From positions 2,810,001-2,874,000 of the forward strand of contig JAJTWR010000044.1 in assembly GCA_021613335.1 (NCBI GenBank): 64,000 bases of DNA, written 5' to 3'. The position numbers and the translations under genes are program-made. Of this stretch, positions 27,035-39,990 are shown piece by piece. Origin of the DNA: Whitmania pigra (taxonomy: Eukaryota; Annelida; Clitellata; Hirudinida; Haemopidae). The stretch's first letter is position 1. Each line of letters opens with the position of its first letter. The notes below the pieces were generated by a model that saw nothing but the letters and a program-made list of their open reading frames with translations, did no database searches and was not told the DNA's origin.

Positions 27035-28085
27035 TAGGGACAGAGATCGATCAAATTTTAATCGCTATTAGTGGCGCGATTAATTATTTTAATCGCGGTT
27101 AAGGCATTTATAATTGCATCATCTTATTATCCTATTAAATTCTAATTTCGATTAATGGCACGATTAATTATTTTAATCGTAGTTAACGCATTTATAACTA
27201 TCATCATATATAACTGCATCATCCTATTATCCAATTAATTTCCCAAAACACTTTAAGTTTTCATCATAACATTTATGTGCACATGTAATTGAAGGCTAAT
27301 TCAGCCAGTTGTTGAGGCAAACGAACCTGTTTACGATGTCTGGAGAAAGGGAAGCATGTTTGCTGTTTATGATATTTATGCAGATAAAGAAAATAAACGT
27401 TCACATGGCACTGTGGTTGATGGCGAAGCTAGGTTTTTGAATGGCAGCTTAGCAACCAGGCCGTGTGATGGTGAACAGTTTCGCCACCATTCCAACGGAC
27501 AGCCAGTTCTGTCGATCTCCGGTTCAACTCTATAACGAGCTGAAGCCCTTGTTACAATAGATGACACTGATCCCCTTTGTGGCACAAGTGGTTCCCCATC
27601 CTCAGAGTCAGTGAGATATTCCTAAAAAAAATCTTCATCTTCTTTGCTTCTTTCGCTATCTCTGAGAAAGTTGCACTGCTTCATTGGTTTTGTCTTTTCT
27701 TTCAACTCCATTAGTGTTGCAAACGGCAGATGACATCGAGTGATCTTCAGCACTACTAAATATGTGTTTGCTTTGCAAATGATATGAAGGAAGACCTACA
27801 GCAAAGATACTTAAGCTCGCATCAGCATATGTTGCAAACCACAACAGAATTTGATTTGAAACTAAACTTGCCTCCCAAAATGGGACTATCATCGTATTTA
27901 CATCCACCTTTTTCAAAAGGAAGAACAAAAACAAAAACTTGACATTATTTGTTAAAATATTTGAAATTAAAATAAAAAAATAAAAATTTAACGCATTAAT
28001 CGCGGCGTTAATTTTGTTAATTTCAGAAATTTTGTTAATTTTAACACGTTAATCGCCAGTTAACTAATATAAATCTGCAGCCTGA
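27035..28085 (-). mobile_element. hAT (ZBED-like) transposon remnant
   Basis: The left end TAGGGACAGAGATCGATC and the inverted right end share ATTAATCGC-rich subterminal sequence. Flanks GTTTCTTG (27027-27034) and GTTTCAAG (28086-28093) are an imperfect 8-bp duplication (6 of 8). On the minus strand, 27376-27560 encodes the hAT dimerisation block: CPLEWWRN, GLVAKLPFKNLASPST and VPCERLFSLSAG. 27656-27934 is open but only weakly transposase-like. Most of the catalytic domain is missing. Confidence 0.8.
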
Positions 28086-28093
28086 GTTTCAAG

Positions 28094-30165
28094 TTGCAAG
28101 TCACGTAATCATCCTAGAAGTCATTCAGTTCCCTGGAATTGTAAGTAATTGAGAAATGAGTGATGTCCATCAACCGTTGCAGAATTAAAAGCTCTGATGG
28201 GAGCTTTGAATCAATGATTGGCTCCAAATGGATCCAGAGGGAGCAATTCAAGTTCAATAAGGCTGATAAAAGGTCTTCATAAAATGAAAAAAGTCTTTTC
28301 TGAGCAAGCAATCGATAAACCATTTGAAGCAGACATCTAATAATGATGACGATAATTAAATTTAAAACACTACAACAAAATCTTTTTTTAAGAAATTAGG
28401 CAATAAAATGTTTACTACAAATTGCAAACCACAATTCCACGATGTACATTCGGGAATGGTGTTGATTTCTTAGTGTTCCGTACTTATTTATAATAATATA
28501 CCATCAAAGTAAATGAATTATATATTTTTTTTATAGATTTTAATGATATACTATATTGATAAATAAAATAAACCATTTGATTCAAAATTGGGCCTACAAA
28601 CCACTCTATGCGATGGAAGCAATATTTGAAATCTGAAAGCATGCAAGCATTTGCATGAGCATTGGTCAGCATCGTAACTTTAAAAGGAAATCAAATTGGA
28701 TTTCACGAGAAAATTGGATATTAATTTTTCAACAAATCTAATTTTAAGTTTGTTGAAGACTTAAAAATGGAATGTCATAAAATTTGCTTGCTGATGAATG
28801 AACGTGTTGCATGCAACATCTTCATCTTCTTAAGTACTCCCGCCCTCGTGCAGACGCATTCAGATGAAGATGCGGCAGAAGGAATTTCAAATGGTACCAA
28901 CACAAAATAATTGAAGCATTTAGTGACAACATGATTCTGAATTTGTTGGCTGATAATAACTTAGTTTCTTGTGAATGTGCTTAATAAGGTGAGACATGAT
29001 TTCTTTCAAATGAATGCTTCTGCGTTTGTCATTTTTTGTCGCTTTGCAGAAATTTACAAATATTTAATGGTGTTTGTATCCAAACGCAAGTGGACTTTTG
29101 AAGTATTTATTGAAAGCCATTCGGCCTGCTACTAAATTCACTTTGCTAAAAGCTGGTGTTTGATAATTTGATTTCAATGATTTTATTTTCTTGCAGTTAG
29201 TTTTATCTCAGTTATTTGTAACTATCATTATATTCATTGTTTTTCCAATTTTTGCAAATTATAATATCACAACAAAAGTTTTACCATTTGCAAATTAATA
29301 GAAGAATATTCATTCATCGAATTTCATCAAAAATGCGCGGACCTAAATTTTTAAAAAAATAGGTATTTGTTAACAAAATTAAAAATTTTAAACTTCCTAA
29401 ATGCGTTATAGAATTAATAAGATGTTGTTTCTAAATAAATCATTTCATGAAAACAAGCAGAAGGCAATATCTCGAATCCCGTCAGACGATAAGATTTGTT
29501 TGATGATCATGCTTAAATATGAATTGAGTTTGTGACTTTTAATTAATTTAGATTTAATTTTAAAAGTTGTGTTCAATTCAGTAATATACTCATTGTATAA
29601 TATTAAAAATAAATTTATTAGACCTTGTTTCTAGCAGCAAAAGAAATCTTAATGGATGATCACAAACCGAACAGAAATTGATTTCAATAGAAATTTCAAG
29701 TCAATTCCTAAACACAATTTTCGTAAAAAATATTTTTAAAGCTTGTTCAAATTTATAAAACTTTATTATTGAATTGCTTGCAGATATTTTAGACAAAAAT
29801 CCTAAAAACTAAATAAAGTGAAATTATCAATTTTTACTATATTTTGAAAACCTCATTAAATTTCTAAACATTTGGTTTGATTGCAAACTAATTTGTTTGT
29901 AAAGTACCTTCAATTTATTATTTCCATGATTTGATGACAATAAATATTTTGAAGGTCACAAGTGAATGTTTAACGGGTAACATTTCGCTTGGTAGAACAA
30001 TTTCATGAATTTATTTCCTTTAACCATTACAATATTTTAAACTTTAATTGATTTAATAACTTAATAAAAAGTCATTTTAAAAGTATTATTAAATTTATTA
30101 TTAAATAATTATTAAATAAGTATTATAAAAAAGTATTATTAAAGAATATACACTAAATAATCATA
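28094..30165. other. AT-rich non-coding stretch
   Basis: A 69-residue minus-strand frame at 28114-28323 has normal-looking composition (YEDLLSALLNLNCSLWI) but no flanking splice sites or domain that I recognise. Otherwise nothing seen. Confidence 0.4.
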
Positions 30166-30262
30166 GTACAATCATAATGCAATCATAATACAATCGTAAT
30201 GCGATCGTAATACAATCATAATACAATCATAGTACAATCATACTATATTCATAATGCAATCA
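30166..30262. repeat. 10-bp tandem repeat ACAATCATAA
   Basis: About nine units with ACAATCGTAA, GCAATCATAA and ACAATCATAG variants. Confidence 0.9.
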
Positions 30263-31527
30263 TTAGCATTTTACAAACGTTATAGATATGCTTTCGCCTC
30301 AAACACGCTCATATGTTAAGTAATAATAAGTTAACAAGACCTTGAATTATTAAATTATTTTGATTGAAAATAACTCACAACGAAGACATGGATGAGATAA
30401 CATCCCATGGGAAAGCTGAAAAGATTCTGTGAAGACTCTTTTTATTAGTAGAAGAATTCCCTGAATTTCCAATTTTTAATCAAACTCTAATACAGCTAAA
30501 ACTGCCTATAGGGATACTTTAATTTTGAAACAAAAAATGGCCTTATGAGCGGTTTTTTTCTAAATCAAGGTTTCATTTTTGAAAAATAAAAAATAGTAAA
30601 CCCATACAAATTTATAAATAGAAGTCAATTTACCACATTTGTGGACAAGATATTTCTTCAATGGAAAGTGTTATTTCTCAAGAATTATTCAAAAAGATGG
30701 AATGAACGCTCTCAGTTGAGAAATATAAAACATCTCAAAAGAGGTTACTGAATATTTAATGCATAATTATCTTTGCTTTCGGCACGATTCGATTGTATTT
30801 CCTTTGTTCAGAGATTATTAACAAGAAAATATAAGAAATTAATTTTATGGATCCACAAATCAAACTATAATTTATTAATAAGATAAAGAATTTTTCGAAA
30901 CGTTTTCTCAGATAAAAAGAATAAAAAACATTGGATGAGGATTTCGAATAAAATTGGAAGAATATTCCGAATTATGAATGAATTCCTGTTAAATATTTGT
31001 TAATGATGGTCAATATCGTAATGTTGCAAAGTTATACTGTTGTTGCTAAGACTTAATATTCAGCCTATCATTAATTTTGATTATTCAGTTAAGAATGATG
31101 TATATTATGATGTTGCTATGTATATATATATCGTGTACATTATTATGTTGTTGTGAATGGTTGCAGTTCTTCTGAGGGTCGAATTTTTATGAAGGGTTTC
31201 CAAATATTTCCTTGGCATAAAAAGTGTTTAATTACTTATTCGCGATGAGGTCTCACTCAGTATCCTCCCATAAAACTTGTTTTAATTAAATACATTTGGC
31301 TAAATACATTTAATTTATTTAATTAAGTACATCTTCATCATCTTGGGTTGTGGTGAGTTCCACCGTAACTCAGCAGAAAGTTGCGTTATGATTCTATATA
31401 AATGAAAAATTAGCTGTTATTCGCGATGTGTTTTTAAATATTGCTAAGCTACACCAACAAATAAACACGTTAAAAACTTTATGGCATCCTCGTCCAGCAT
31501 TTTTTAAAATCTTGTAATTGTACTTCA
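30263..31527. other. AT-rich non-coding stretch
   Basis: No gene or element recognised. Confidence 0.5.
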
Positions 31528-31770
31528 TTTATAAAGCGCCATATGCATAGCGTCAGAGGCTTTTATTTATTTATTTATTTGATTATACTCCGTTACATAA
31601 CCGAGATGATTTGGACTTAGTGTCAGAGGCGCTTCTTGAAACCATTTATAAAGCGCTCCTTCCCAAGGGCGCTGGCGGCAGTGCAGGCTGGGTTTCGAAC
31701 ACGACACATTACGACTGTTGCCATTATCGCCATATGCAGGCACGTAACCCATTCGGCCAACCTGCACGTC
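31528..31770 (-). mobile_element. tRNA-derived SINE whose tail matches the local LINE
   Basis: Read on the minus strand it has a pol III box A (TGGCCGAATGGG, 31748-31759) and box B (TGTTCGAAACC, 31691-31701). A unique body follows, then GCGCCTCTGACACTAAG, an (AAAT)n stretch and CCTCTGACGCTATGCATATGG. The last motif is nearly the 3' end of the LINEs at 9.4 and 44.4 kb (CCTCTGACGCTACGCACAAGG). This is the expected design of a SINE mobilised by a partner LINE. It is not an intact tRNA gene. Confidence 0.8.
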
Positions 31771-32030
31771 AAAGAAAATTGTGAGAGGCGCCGAGACTCG
31801 TTATCCTGGTTTAGATGATCCCTAAAAGACTTCGTAATTAAAGCATCGCGCGACATTTTTTTACCCACCATTTTAAAGCATGCAATTTAGTGGCAAATTT
31901 TTCTATATTTGTGCAAGTATTGTATTATATTACTGTTCCGTAGAAGGATATGACATTATAATCACAACAGTTTCATTGTTTAAATTCAAATAACTAAACT
32001 TAGCATAAGAACTCAAGCATATCTGACGTA

Positions 32031-33035
32031 AAGGGGCCATTCTTATTTCTGATACATATCAACGATCTCTGCCACATTTCTAACTTTTTCGAGTTTATCT
32101 TTGCTGATGACACCAATCTCTAAAGAAGCTGGACATAACCTAAAAGATCTCATTAATAATTTTAATCGAAAAATCGATCTGTTATTCAATTGGTTGTGGG
32201 CAAATAAGTTATCCATCAACCTGAAAAAGACAAATTACGTGATATTTCACCATCAGTAAAAAACATTGACTCCAGTCACCAATTCTATATAGTCGACACT
32301 TTTATTAACCGTGTAAGTTCTTGCAGATTTCTTAGATTCTTATTAGACGAAAGTCTTACGTGGAAAAATCACATTAGTTTGATTCATTCCAAAGTTTCTG
32401 AAAATTGTGGTATCTGGCATTACCGGCTTTATTAATATTAGAGCATCATTCACTCTTTATTACTGTTTCATTCATCCATATTTATCTTATTGCAATATCG
32501 ATTGGGGATCCACCTATCCATCTCGTTTAAAGTCACTAATCACAGCTCAAAAGAGATCACTAGGCACCATCTTTCGTTGTCATCCTCTATCATCATCTCA
32601 GCCCCTATTCGGTGTCCACAACATTCTTAATATCCAGCAATTAAATACATTTCAAATATTCCCAAAGCATGCTGCCTTCTTTTTCGATGGTTATTTCGAG
32701 TTGATAAGTGATTGCCATTCTTATAATCTGCGCAATGCCCACGAGTCCTCGAACTTACCCTAACATACCAGCCAATATTAAATCATCCAACTCATTATCA
32801 ACACTCAAAAGATTATATACTTATATTACTTCGTTCGAATACTATTAACTTGAATTCGCATGAAAATTGATCTAAACTCATCACTTTCGTTCATAGTCGA
32901 TTTAGTTCTGTTGTTTTGAACAGGTTGTCTTCTTAGCGGCTGCTATGCACCCTTCGGGCATCCTTTGCCTGTCATTCATTGTTGATTTTCTTTTTTTCAT
33001 GTTTATGTAAATTTTGAAGAAGAATAAATAATAAC
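32031..33035 (+). mobile_element. decayed LINE (CR1/Jockey-type), 3' part
   Basis: 32036-32130 encodes GPFLFLIHINDLCHISNFFEF and IFADDTNL, the RT palm with the F/YADD box, ended by a stop. LKDLINNFNRKIDLLFNWL and NKLSINLKKTNYVIFHH follow in another frame. 32407-32763 is the connection domain (LYYCFIHPYLSYCNIDWGS, AQKRSLGTIFRCH, HSYNLRNA). The 3' region includes the typical ACCCTTCGGGCATCC segment and ends near AATAAATAATAA. At least three frame breaks. This family is distinct from the 9.4/44.4-kb LINE. Confidence 0.85.
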
Positions 33036-34460
33036 ATGCAAATGTAACTGATGCAAAAACTCTCTACGCAAATCTAAACCTGGCAAATTATAACCGAAAA
33101 AACTAAACATCGAAATAGTTTGGAAGTTGAACTGATTTGCACGGTTAGATCTGTTCACTCTTGACGTGTAGCAAATGCGGCATTAATTTTGAGTGGCAGT
33201 TCGAAGCCACCCATACCCTTCAAGTAACAATGGTTCAAATTTACATCATATCTTCATGCACGTGCGCAAAATCAGTGATCTCTTTCATGACTTTAGAAGA
33301 TGACTTTAAATTTATATACCAAATATTGTAGGAGTTACATGTTCCAGAAGCCAGGCTTGTCATTTGCCTTCATATAATCTTGACCTAAGCAAAATCTTGA
33401 AACCATTGTCGACTGCAAAAGATTTTTCTATCTCAAAGACAAAGAAAACAATTGTGAAATTGGGTTTTATGTTGTTTATTCAAAGATCTCAAGTTTAAAA
33501 TAACATATTATTCTGAAATTGTTGTGCAGTTTAATTCTAGAGCACCTAGAATGTTAATATTTACATACAATTAAGGATATTTGAATGCTTTATTTGGGCA
33601 AGCTACTTATACATTTTATTTTTCATATTTAACAAATTATTTTTATTTAAACATTAAAATTCGGTTTAAGGTTAGTTTTTTACAAAAATTATTTTTTTAT
33701 TTGTTTTTTATGTATTCGTTACATCATTAGAAACGCATATTCCAAAATCCACCATGGGAATCATATAGTTTTTATATAGTAAATATTTTATTGATGTCTA
33801 AGACAGCAAATTCACCAATCACTTCATAAATTGTTCATTAACTTTGGGTTAATCAGTTTCAAAATTAATAAATTAAATAAATAATACTATAACTACAAAG
33901 GCACAAATTTATAGCATATTTTGCCTCAAACTTGAACAAAGTAATTATTCCACAGGCACTGTTAAATTCGGCTTTTGCAATAGAATTGTAAAGCCATGGA
34001 ATGCATCGCCAGGTGATGTCGTTGAATCAACCACGGTCTCCCGTTGCATAATAAAATGCAATAATACGTGACCTCGATTTTAGTCGTTACTTAAATTACA
34101 TTTAATTTATATGTCGCCTTTGTGTACAGGCCGGTCAATGCTTTTGTTTTTGCAATTGTCTTAGTGGTCCAACTGGGCCCTTTAATTGTGTCTAATAAAT
34201 AAATAAATAAATTTATATACTTGATATGACTTCAGAATGGAACGTTTTTGCAATGGGGTTGGGGTACTGTAAAGCGTCTTGCTTCACAAGCCAGATTTCA
34301 AAGGTCATGTGATGACCAACTTACGACTCCACATCAATTATTTCTTTTTGCCCCCCAAAACAACCCCTCTGTAAGATTCTATTTTGCTACCACGGACGAA
34401 TATGAGGAAGTTGTCCTTTTGGTCATTAGATAGTATTGTTTGCATGGAACCAAAGATTTA
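33036..34460. other. AT-rich non-coding stretch
   Basis: (AAAT)n at 34193-34212, possibly the tail of an unrecognised retroposon (CTAATAAATAAATAAATAAA). A 61-residue frame at 34248-34433 has no domain. Confidence 0.4.
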
Positions 34461-34730
34461 TTCTACCGTTCCACCATATAATATCACCAACCTTTCAAAC
34501 CTTTACGCTTTTAAGAAGGCACTAAAACACTTTAATATTAACTATAAATAATCATGTACATTACTCGATATTAATTAGTATTTCTTACATTGTTGGGACA
34601 TTGCAACATTATTCGTCAATGGCAATAGGACGTCTGTTAGCGGGAGTTTTTTCCCTTATGTCGTTCCTTTTTTTCCTTTCGGTTCCAACTTGTACTGGTT
34701 TTGTAATTCAATAATAAAAGAAGGAAAAAA
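34461..34730 (+). mobile_element. LINE 3' end fragment
   Basis: Reads PYNITNLSNLYAFKKALKHF and then a stop, the usual end of a LINE ORF2 (S...FKK.LK.HF). A short 3' UTR follows, with CGTCTGTTAGCGGGAG, and ends in AATAATAAAAGAAGG. Only the extreme 3' end is present. Confidence 0.6.
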
Positions 34731-36678
34731 AATTAATGTACAATGTGTAATGGTTTTCTCATACTGTACGGTGTTATTCATAAAATTTGCTGCATTTGCT
34801 TTATCAAAAATTGTCTAAGTAGTTCTAGATCAGTTTAAATGCGTTTTAGAATTCAAAGTCTGCATTTTCATGCAATTTTGACCATGCATGCTGCGTCAGT
34901 TACTTATTTTGCATCGTAGTACATAAAAATATTAGTTTTTCATCCGGAATTTAACTTGCCCATGAACAGGCTCAGAGAAAACCAAAACTTGAAAATATTT
35001 GTTACAATCTAGCTTAGTTATGTTGAAAAGTTTTACTTATCGTAACTCATGCAATATTACATTTTGGGTAACAGTACAACCCCTGTTATCAGTTGCAGAA
35101 ATGAATTTGGAGATGAGATGTCACTATTTCAATCCAAAAAACACATGCAAAAGAGAAAATATTAACCTGCTTAGTTTTGTGTATGTTGACATTTGACAGA
35201 TTCTTCAACTAAAAAACATTAGTACATTCAGAATTTTATACAAAAAATTCACTACTGAGATAAATTATTTGTAGTCTGCTATAAAATCGAACTTGCGTGA
35301 AATTCTAAAACTAAAATCAAAACATTTTAGAAAAAAATTACATGAACAGATAAAGTAACCTTTTTGATTCTAGGTAACATTTTTTTGTGGAATCACAAAT
35401 GAATATTTACTGCTGATTATTACTTACAACAATTAGTCAGACAAGTCACACCGTCATCATCATATGATGAGTACAATTATTCCATTTGATGTGCTTGTCG
35501 TGAGAACGGTGAATTGCAGATAAATGGTGTAATTAAATTCTTAATGACAATTTTATCGAATTCTTTCCAAATAATTAAATAACGTTTTCAATTAATCTTC
35601 TGTGCAAATTTTTAAAAAACTTTAAATTTTCAACAAAATTTTTTGTCTGGAATGTCCTTAAAATTCTCATTTAAAACTTAAAACTCTCATTTAAAATTCA
35701 ACAAATTCCTGTGACCCTGTTAACTCCTACAAAGAGAAATAATCAATTCATTCAATTTATTCCTTCCTGGAAATTCCTTCGATTTTTGGCTTCCTTCCAA
35801 ATGTAATGAACTTCTTAAGTTGTGAAGGTTGAACTAATAAAACTTTAGTTTAATATTTACTTTTAATTGCACTCTACTTATTTTCATTGTATCTATTTAT
35901 GTAGCTCTTTGTAGTCATCTATTCTTTGCATGTACTTCTGTTAATTTTATTTATTTATGCTCTTTGTTAGGTTCTATTCAAATCTTTCAAAATGTTAAAT
36001 AAGTTATTTTCAAACTTTTACAGCAAACAAATTAAACTACAATTTTCATACATTTTTTCAATAAAATTTGTTATTATTTTTACTGGAAGAGTGACTCACG
36101 CATCTTCATTTAAGAATTCTTAAATAAACTCAGAAAACATTGAAAGACCAATAAAGTTTTCGCAAAGTCATTGGTGCTTGAAATGAATATTTTAATATAC
36201 TCTGAATAAACTCTGAATATCACCAATAAAGACATACTTTTCATTCGCAATGGTCATGCTGAAGGCTGAACAGCATTTACTTTGGGAAGTATTTTGAAAT
36301 TTATTTATATTAATTGTAAGCAATAGGCTTGTAAATTGTTTTCCAACAATTTTATCAGCTTTTTGATGCAGTTTGTCAATCCATGAAGTGAATTTACTCA
36401 GAAAAATAAGGAGATATAGTAATTGCAATAAATTACATTTATATTAATATTCGTATATTTATATATACCTATGAACTCCATTTTTTGTCAGAAGCAATGT
36501 TTACTTTGGTTGCTTGAGCAGCGTTGAAAGCGAGATGGCGTGAATTGTTTGTGAATTGTTGCAAAAAGTTGAAAATTGATACGGCGAAATGTTATCCCTG
36601 CCATTTGTTCTTCTCAACCAATTCATGGTTTCATTCGAAAGATTCGAGAAATTGCATCATGTAATACGTAGTATGTGT
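34731..36678. other. AT-rich non-coding stretch
   Basis: No gene or element recognised; a minus-strand frame at 36192-36428 has no motif. Confidence 0.5.
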
Positions 36679-36933
36679 CAAGGGCGGATGTAGAACACTT
36701 TGGCGAGGGACACACTGGAACGACTGGGCGGAACCAGTGGGAGGAACAGTTACTAAAGTTTTTGTCGAAAGTGGTAAATTTTTTAAATAATTTTTAAAAA
36801 GATCAATTAAAACACATTTTTTAAAATTGAAATTTTAATTTTTTAGCAATGTTTATTTTACAGATTTATTTAATTTATTCTTATATTTTCCAAATGACTG
36901 AGAGGGCCATAGCTCCCCCTAAATCCGCCCTTG
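36679..36933. mobile_element. hAT-like MITE
   Basis: Inverted ends CAAGGGCGGATGTAG (36679-36693) and CTAAATCCGCCCTTG (36919-36933) match at 14 of 15 bases. The 8 bp on each side (GTATGTGT and GTTCGTAT) agree at only five positions, so the target duplication has decayed or the ends are slightly off. The interior is non-coding. Confidence 0.75.
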
Positions 36934-37433
36934 GTTCGTATTCCAATCCATCAACAATTAACCAGCCAACAACGAACACCCATGAAACCTTCGCAGAGTT
37001 TCATCAACGATATTTAAGAGTTATTATAAATTCTTATTTAATTAATAGTTGTTATTAATTCTCATTTATTTTAAATTCTTAGGACCATTATTTATTAGTT
37101 CTTGTAATGTTTAATTCTGAATATTTGAATAAGAAAATGTCAATTATTTTGAAAATAATCAATAAATTATTTTTGACGTTATTTTTTGGTTTAGTTTGTT
37201 TGACGCGACAAGAAATTCGATGTTGATCGTGCTTCAGAACTCTTCTGCCGGTCAATGTCGGCAACGTCTTGATATTTGGAAGGATGTGTCAAAGATGATA
37301 AGTTAGCGACGTATTTGAACAGAAAGCAAATAGTTTACTGCAGCGAACTTTGTTGCCATCAACTTTGCAAGAGCGTTTAGCTTGTGTGTATTTTATTAAC
37401 GTCCATTTCATATTTAGCTTATAAACATAATGC
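36934..37433. other. non-coding spacer
   Basis: Nothing recognised; CATAATGC at 37426-37433 is the left target duplication of the next element. Confidence 0.5.
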
Positions 37434-38791
37434 CAGTGTTGTGCAGTATCGAATTACATGTAATTCGTTACTGTAATTAATTACATTTTTTGGTAATTTT
37501 TACTTGTAACAATTACAAAAAAATTTTGTACTCTTACTTGTAACAAATTACTATTTTTGGTCATACTTTTAATTCGTTACCTTTTTGGCGCAAGACGTTA
37601 CAAAGTAACATAAATAACATTTTAAATTAGTTTAATTTATTTTTAAAAAAATTTAAATTCTAGATTGTTATTCTTTGGTTCGTTCGAGAACCTTCCCCTT
37701 CCCGATCATCGCTCTTTTGTTATTGTGGTTATCGCCGGTCGTTTTTGTTTTAAATCGGAAATTGTTGATTAGTCATACCGAAGCTTTTTTAATATATAAT
37801 ATTGTATACATATAATAATATAAGATAAGATTTAATATATCGTAGTATTAGTGTTTTTAGCATTTTTAGTGTCGTTAGCGAAGATAAGAGGAACAAGGGT
37901 GAAGATAGTCCGTGGCCGTATTTGAACAAAATGTTCAGATTTCAATCAAAGGAAAATCATATAAGTATGTATGCATACTCTGCCAACAGAAACAAAAACT
38001 ACATGTTCAGCATATGAAGGTTCTTCATCTAACTTGAAGAAGCACGTGGAACGCATGCATCCAACAGAAGTTAAGGAATATGGAATATCTTTGCTAACGA
38101 TTGTCAAGCTTGATGAGAAACTGGTAGCCAAAATAGCATCTTCTAATGCAGCAAAGATGGACGAGCTTTGAGCTCTCGTTCATCTGATGCTGACAGTATT
38201 GAAGACAGTTTCTTCAATTGCACAAGGTCAACTGATATTCTGATGCAGTATCTTCGAGACCGATCAGTTGACATGAACATTATTACTGGAAGCGATACCC
38301 TGAAGAAATTATTTATCCAGTTGAACACTCCTCTGCTAGCTAGTGCAGCTGTTGAACGTTTATTCAGCTCTTCTGGTATGACAAAGAACAGCTGAAGGAC
38401 CATAATGAGTGACAAACTATTCGAGGACTTAGTTATGTTAAAAATTAACAAAAATTTGTGATTGTAATGTAATAAATAATAAAAACACCAAAAGAATGCA
38501 TTAGTTCAAATGTTATTACTTAATGACTGTTAGTACTAGCAGTTAATACCAGTAATTGTTTTAACGATAAGAGAAACAATTCCTTTTAAATAATACGGAA
38601 TGATGTATGATCACAATAATGGCGGCATCAAAGTTACTTGTAATTTTTACTTAAAAGTAACTTTTGGACGCTGTAACTTTTTACTTGAGTAAATTTTTGA
38701 GACAATACTCTTACTTATACTTAAGTAGCTTTTTGAGGTATTACTTTTACTTGTAACTAGTTACCGAAATGAGGTAATTTTTACAACACTG
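37434..38791 (+). mobile_element. non-autonomous hAT transposon, copy 2
   Basis: 1,358 bp with the same CAGTGTTG...CAACACTG ends and subterminal GTTACTT-rich zones as the 15-kb copy, in the opposite orientation. It is flanked by exact 8-bp repeats CATAATGC (37426-37433 and 38792-38799), so it inserted independently. Confidence 0.95.
37905..38455 (+). pseudogene. hAT transposase remnant in copy 2
   Basis: SPWPYLNKMFRFQSKENH, then SAYEGSSSNLKKHVERMHP (the BED-type finger, first Cys pair lost), EKLVAKIASSNAA, a frameshift, and at 38168-38395 DSIEDSFFNCTRSTDILMQYL followed by FIQLNTPLLASAAVERLFSS, the hAT dimerisation signature, with FEDLVMLKINKN after a break. The two copies retain the same N- and C-terminal pieces, so the deletion of the catalytic core predates their divergence. 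Confidence 0.85.
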
Positions 38792-38799
38792 CATAATGC

Positions 38800-39358
38800 T
38801 TGCTCAACTTTCCGCTGAGATGTTTAATTTACACTTAACGTAATTTTATGAAATTAACACGCAGACGAATATAACCCTCAATTTTTCCAATTTGTGTAAA
38901 AAAAATCACTTATAAAACACGCAACGATTATAACACGCACCAATAGCTAAATTTATTTCTTTTTGGCTAAAGATGTTTAACAAATGACTATGTAACTGTA
39001 CATTTTAATTAGATTTATTTTTTATTTATTCATCATGTTCAAATAGGGTTCAAATTCAATGCGAAACATTGATGAATTGTGCAAAGTGTCCGAGTGGTTT
39101 CTACACAGATCCAGGTCTTCTTAGCTACTATAAATAATTGTTATATTGTGACATTGCGTAAAGCATGAAATAAATGCAGAAAATTAAAATTATAAGTATT
39201 AAAATATTAAATTGAAGCAGTTTCTAATATATAAAACAATTAAATATAAAAGTTGTCAAAAAATCTTCCGTTGGCTGAGCGACCGATGCTTGAAGTGATA
39301 CATACAGTGATATATAGATAGAAGTGATCTTGATTGAAATATCGACGTCGTTAAGAGA
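38800..39358. other. non-coding spacer, possible left end of the Pogo-type element
   Basis: CGCAACGATTATAACACGCACC near 38920-38942 and similar motifs could be terminal/subterminal repeats, but I could not pair them with a right end. Confidence 0.3.
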
Positions 39359-39990
39359 ATGGCTGATAAACGCAACTCGTACACTGCTCCCTACAAGCTT
39401 CAAGTCGTTTCTAGAGCAAAAGACAAAGGTAACAGAGCAGCTGCTCGGGAGTTCAACAATAATGAAGTATCGGTTCTCGAATGGAGAAAGAAGGAATGCT
39501 TGCTTGAGAAACTGAACCTGAGAAAACGTGGTCAAAATGCGAAATGGCCAAAGTTAGAGTCTGATCTAAAGCTATTAGAACAAAAGAAGAGATAGCTTTC
39601 GACATTCCCGCCAAGAGAACAGTGGAAGCATCTGGCATCAGAACTGCGGCAATAACAACAAGTAGTCACGAACGGACACGTTTCACCGTCGTACTTGGAT
39701 GATCTGCGGCTGTTACCAAGTTAAAACCGATGTTGATTTTCAAGAGACAACGTCACTCGAAAAATTCCCAGCTATCGTTGTTGTTCACTGTAACAAAAAT
39801 GGCTGGATGGACACAACAGCATGAAGCTCTGAACTCAGAAATGTTCCGAAACGAGACCGGGCGGATTCTTTTCAGAGTGCATCAACTATAACATGAAAGT
39901 ATGGCGAAAAGCTGCATATAATTTTTTCCATCCAATGGGTTTCATGGCATGCTCTTATGGCAATGTAGAAAATCAAGTGATTCATCACCT
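39359..39990 (+). pseudogene. Pogo/Tigger-type (CENP-B-like) transposase remnant
   Basis: The frame at 39359-39595 starts MADKRNSYTAPYKLQVVSRA and continues GNRAAAREFNNNEVSVLEWRK and RGQNAKWPKLESDL, a CENP-B-type N-terminal helix-turn-helix followed by the linker of the second HTH. Beyond the stop, 39640-39890 shows broken pieces of the DDE domain (TKLKPMLIFKRQ, KNGWMD, FRNETGRILFRVH), in the order expected for Tc1/Pogo-type DDE transposases (TKLPPMIIFK...GWM). Several frameshifts; catalytic Asp residues not all visible. Confidence 0.75.

Noticed and set aside
31685..31765. Functional tRNA gene
   Set aside because: Boxes A and B are present, but the sequence cannot be read as an intact cloverleaf and is followed by SINE body and LINE-like tail.
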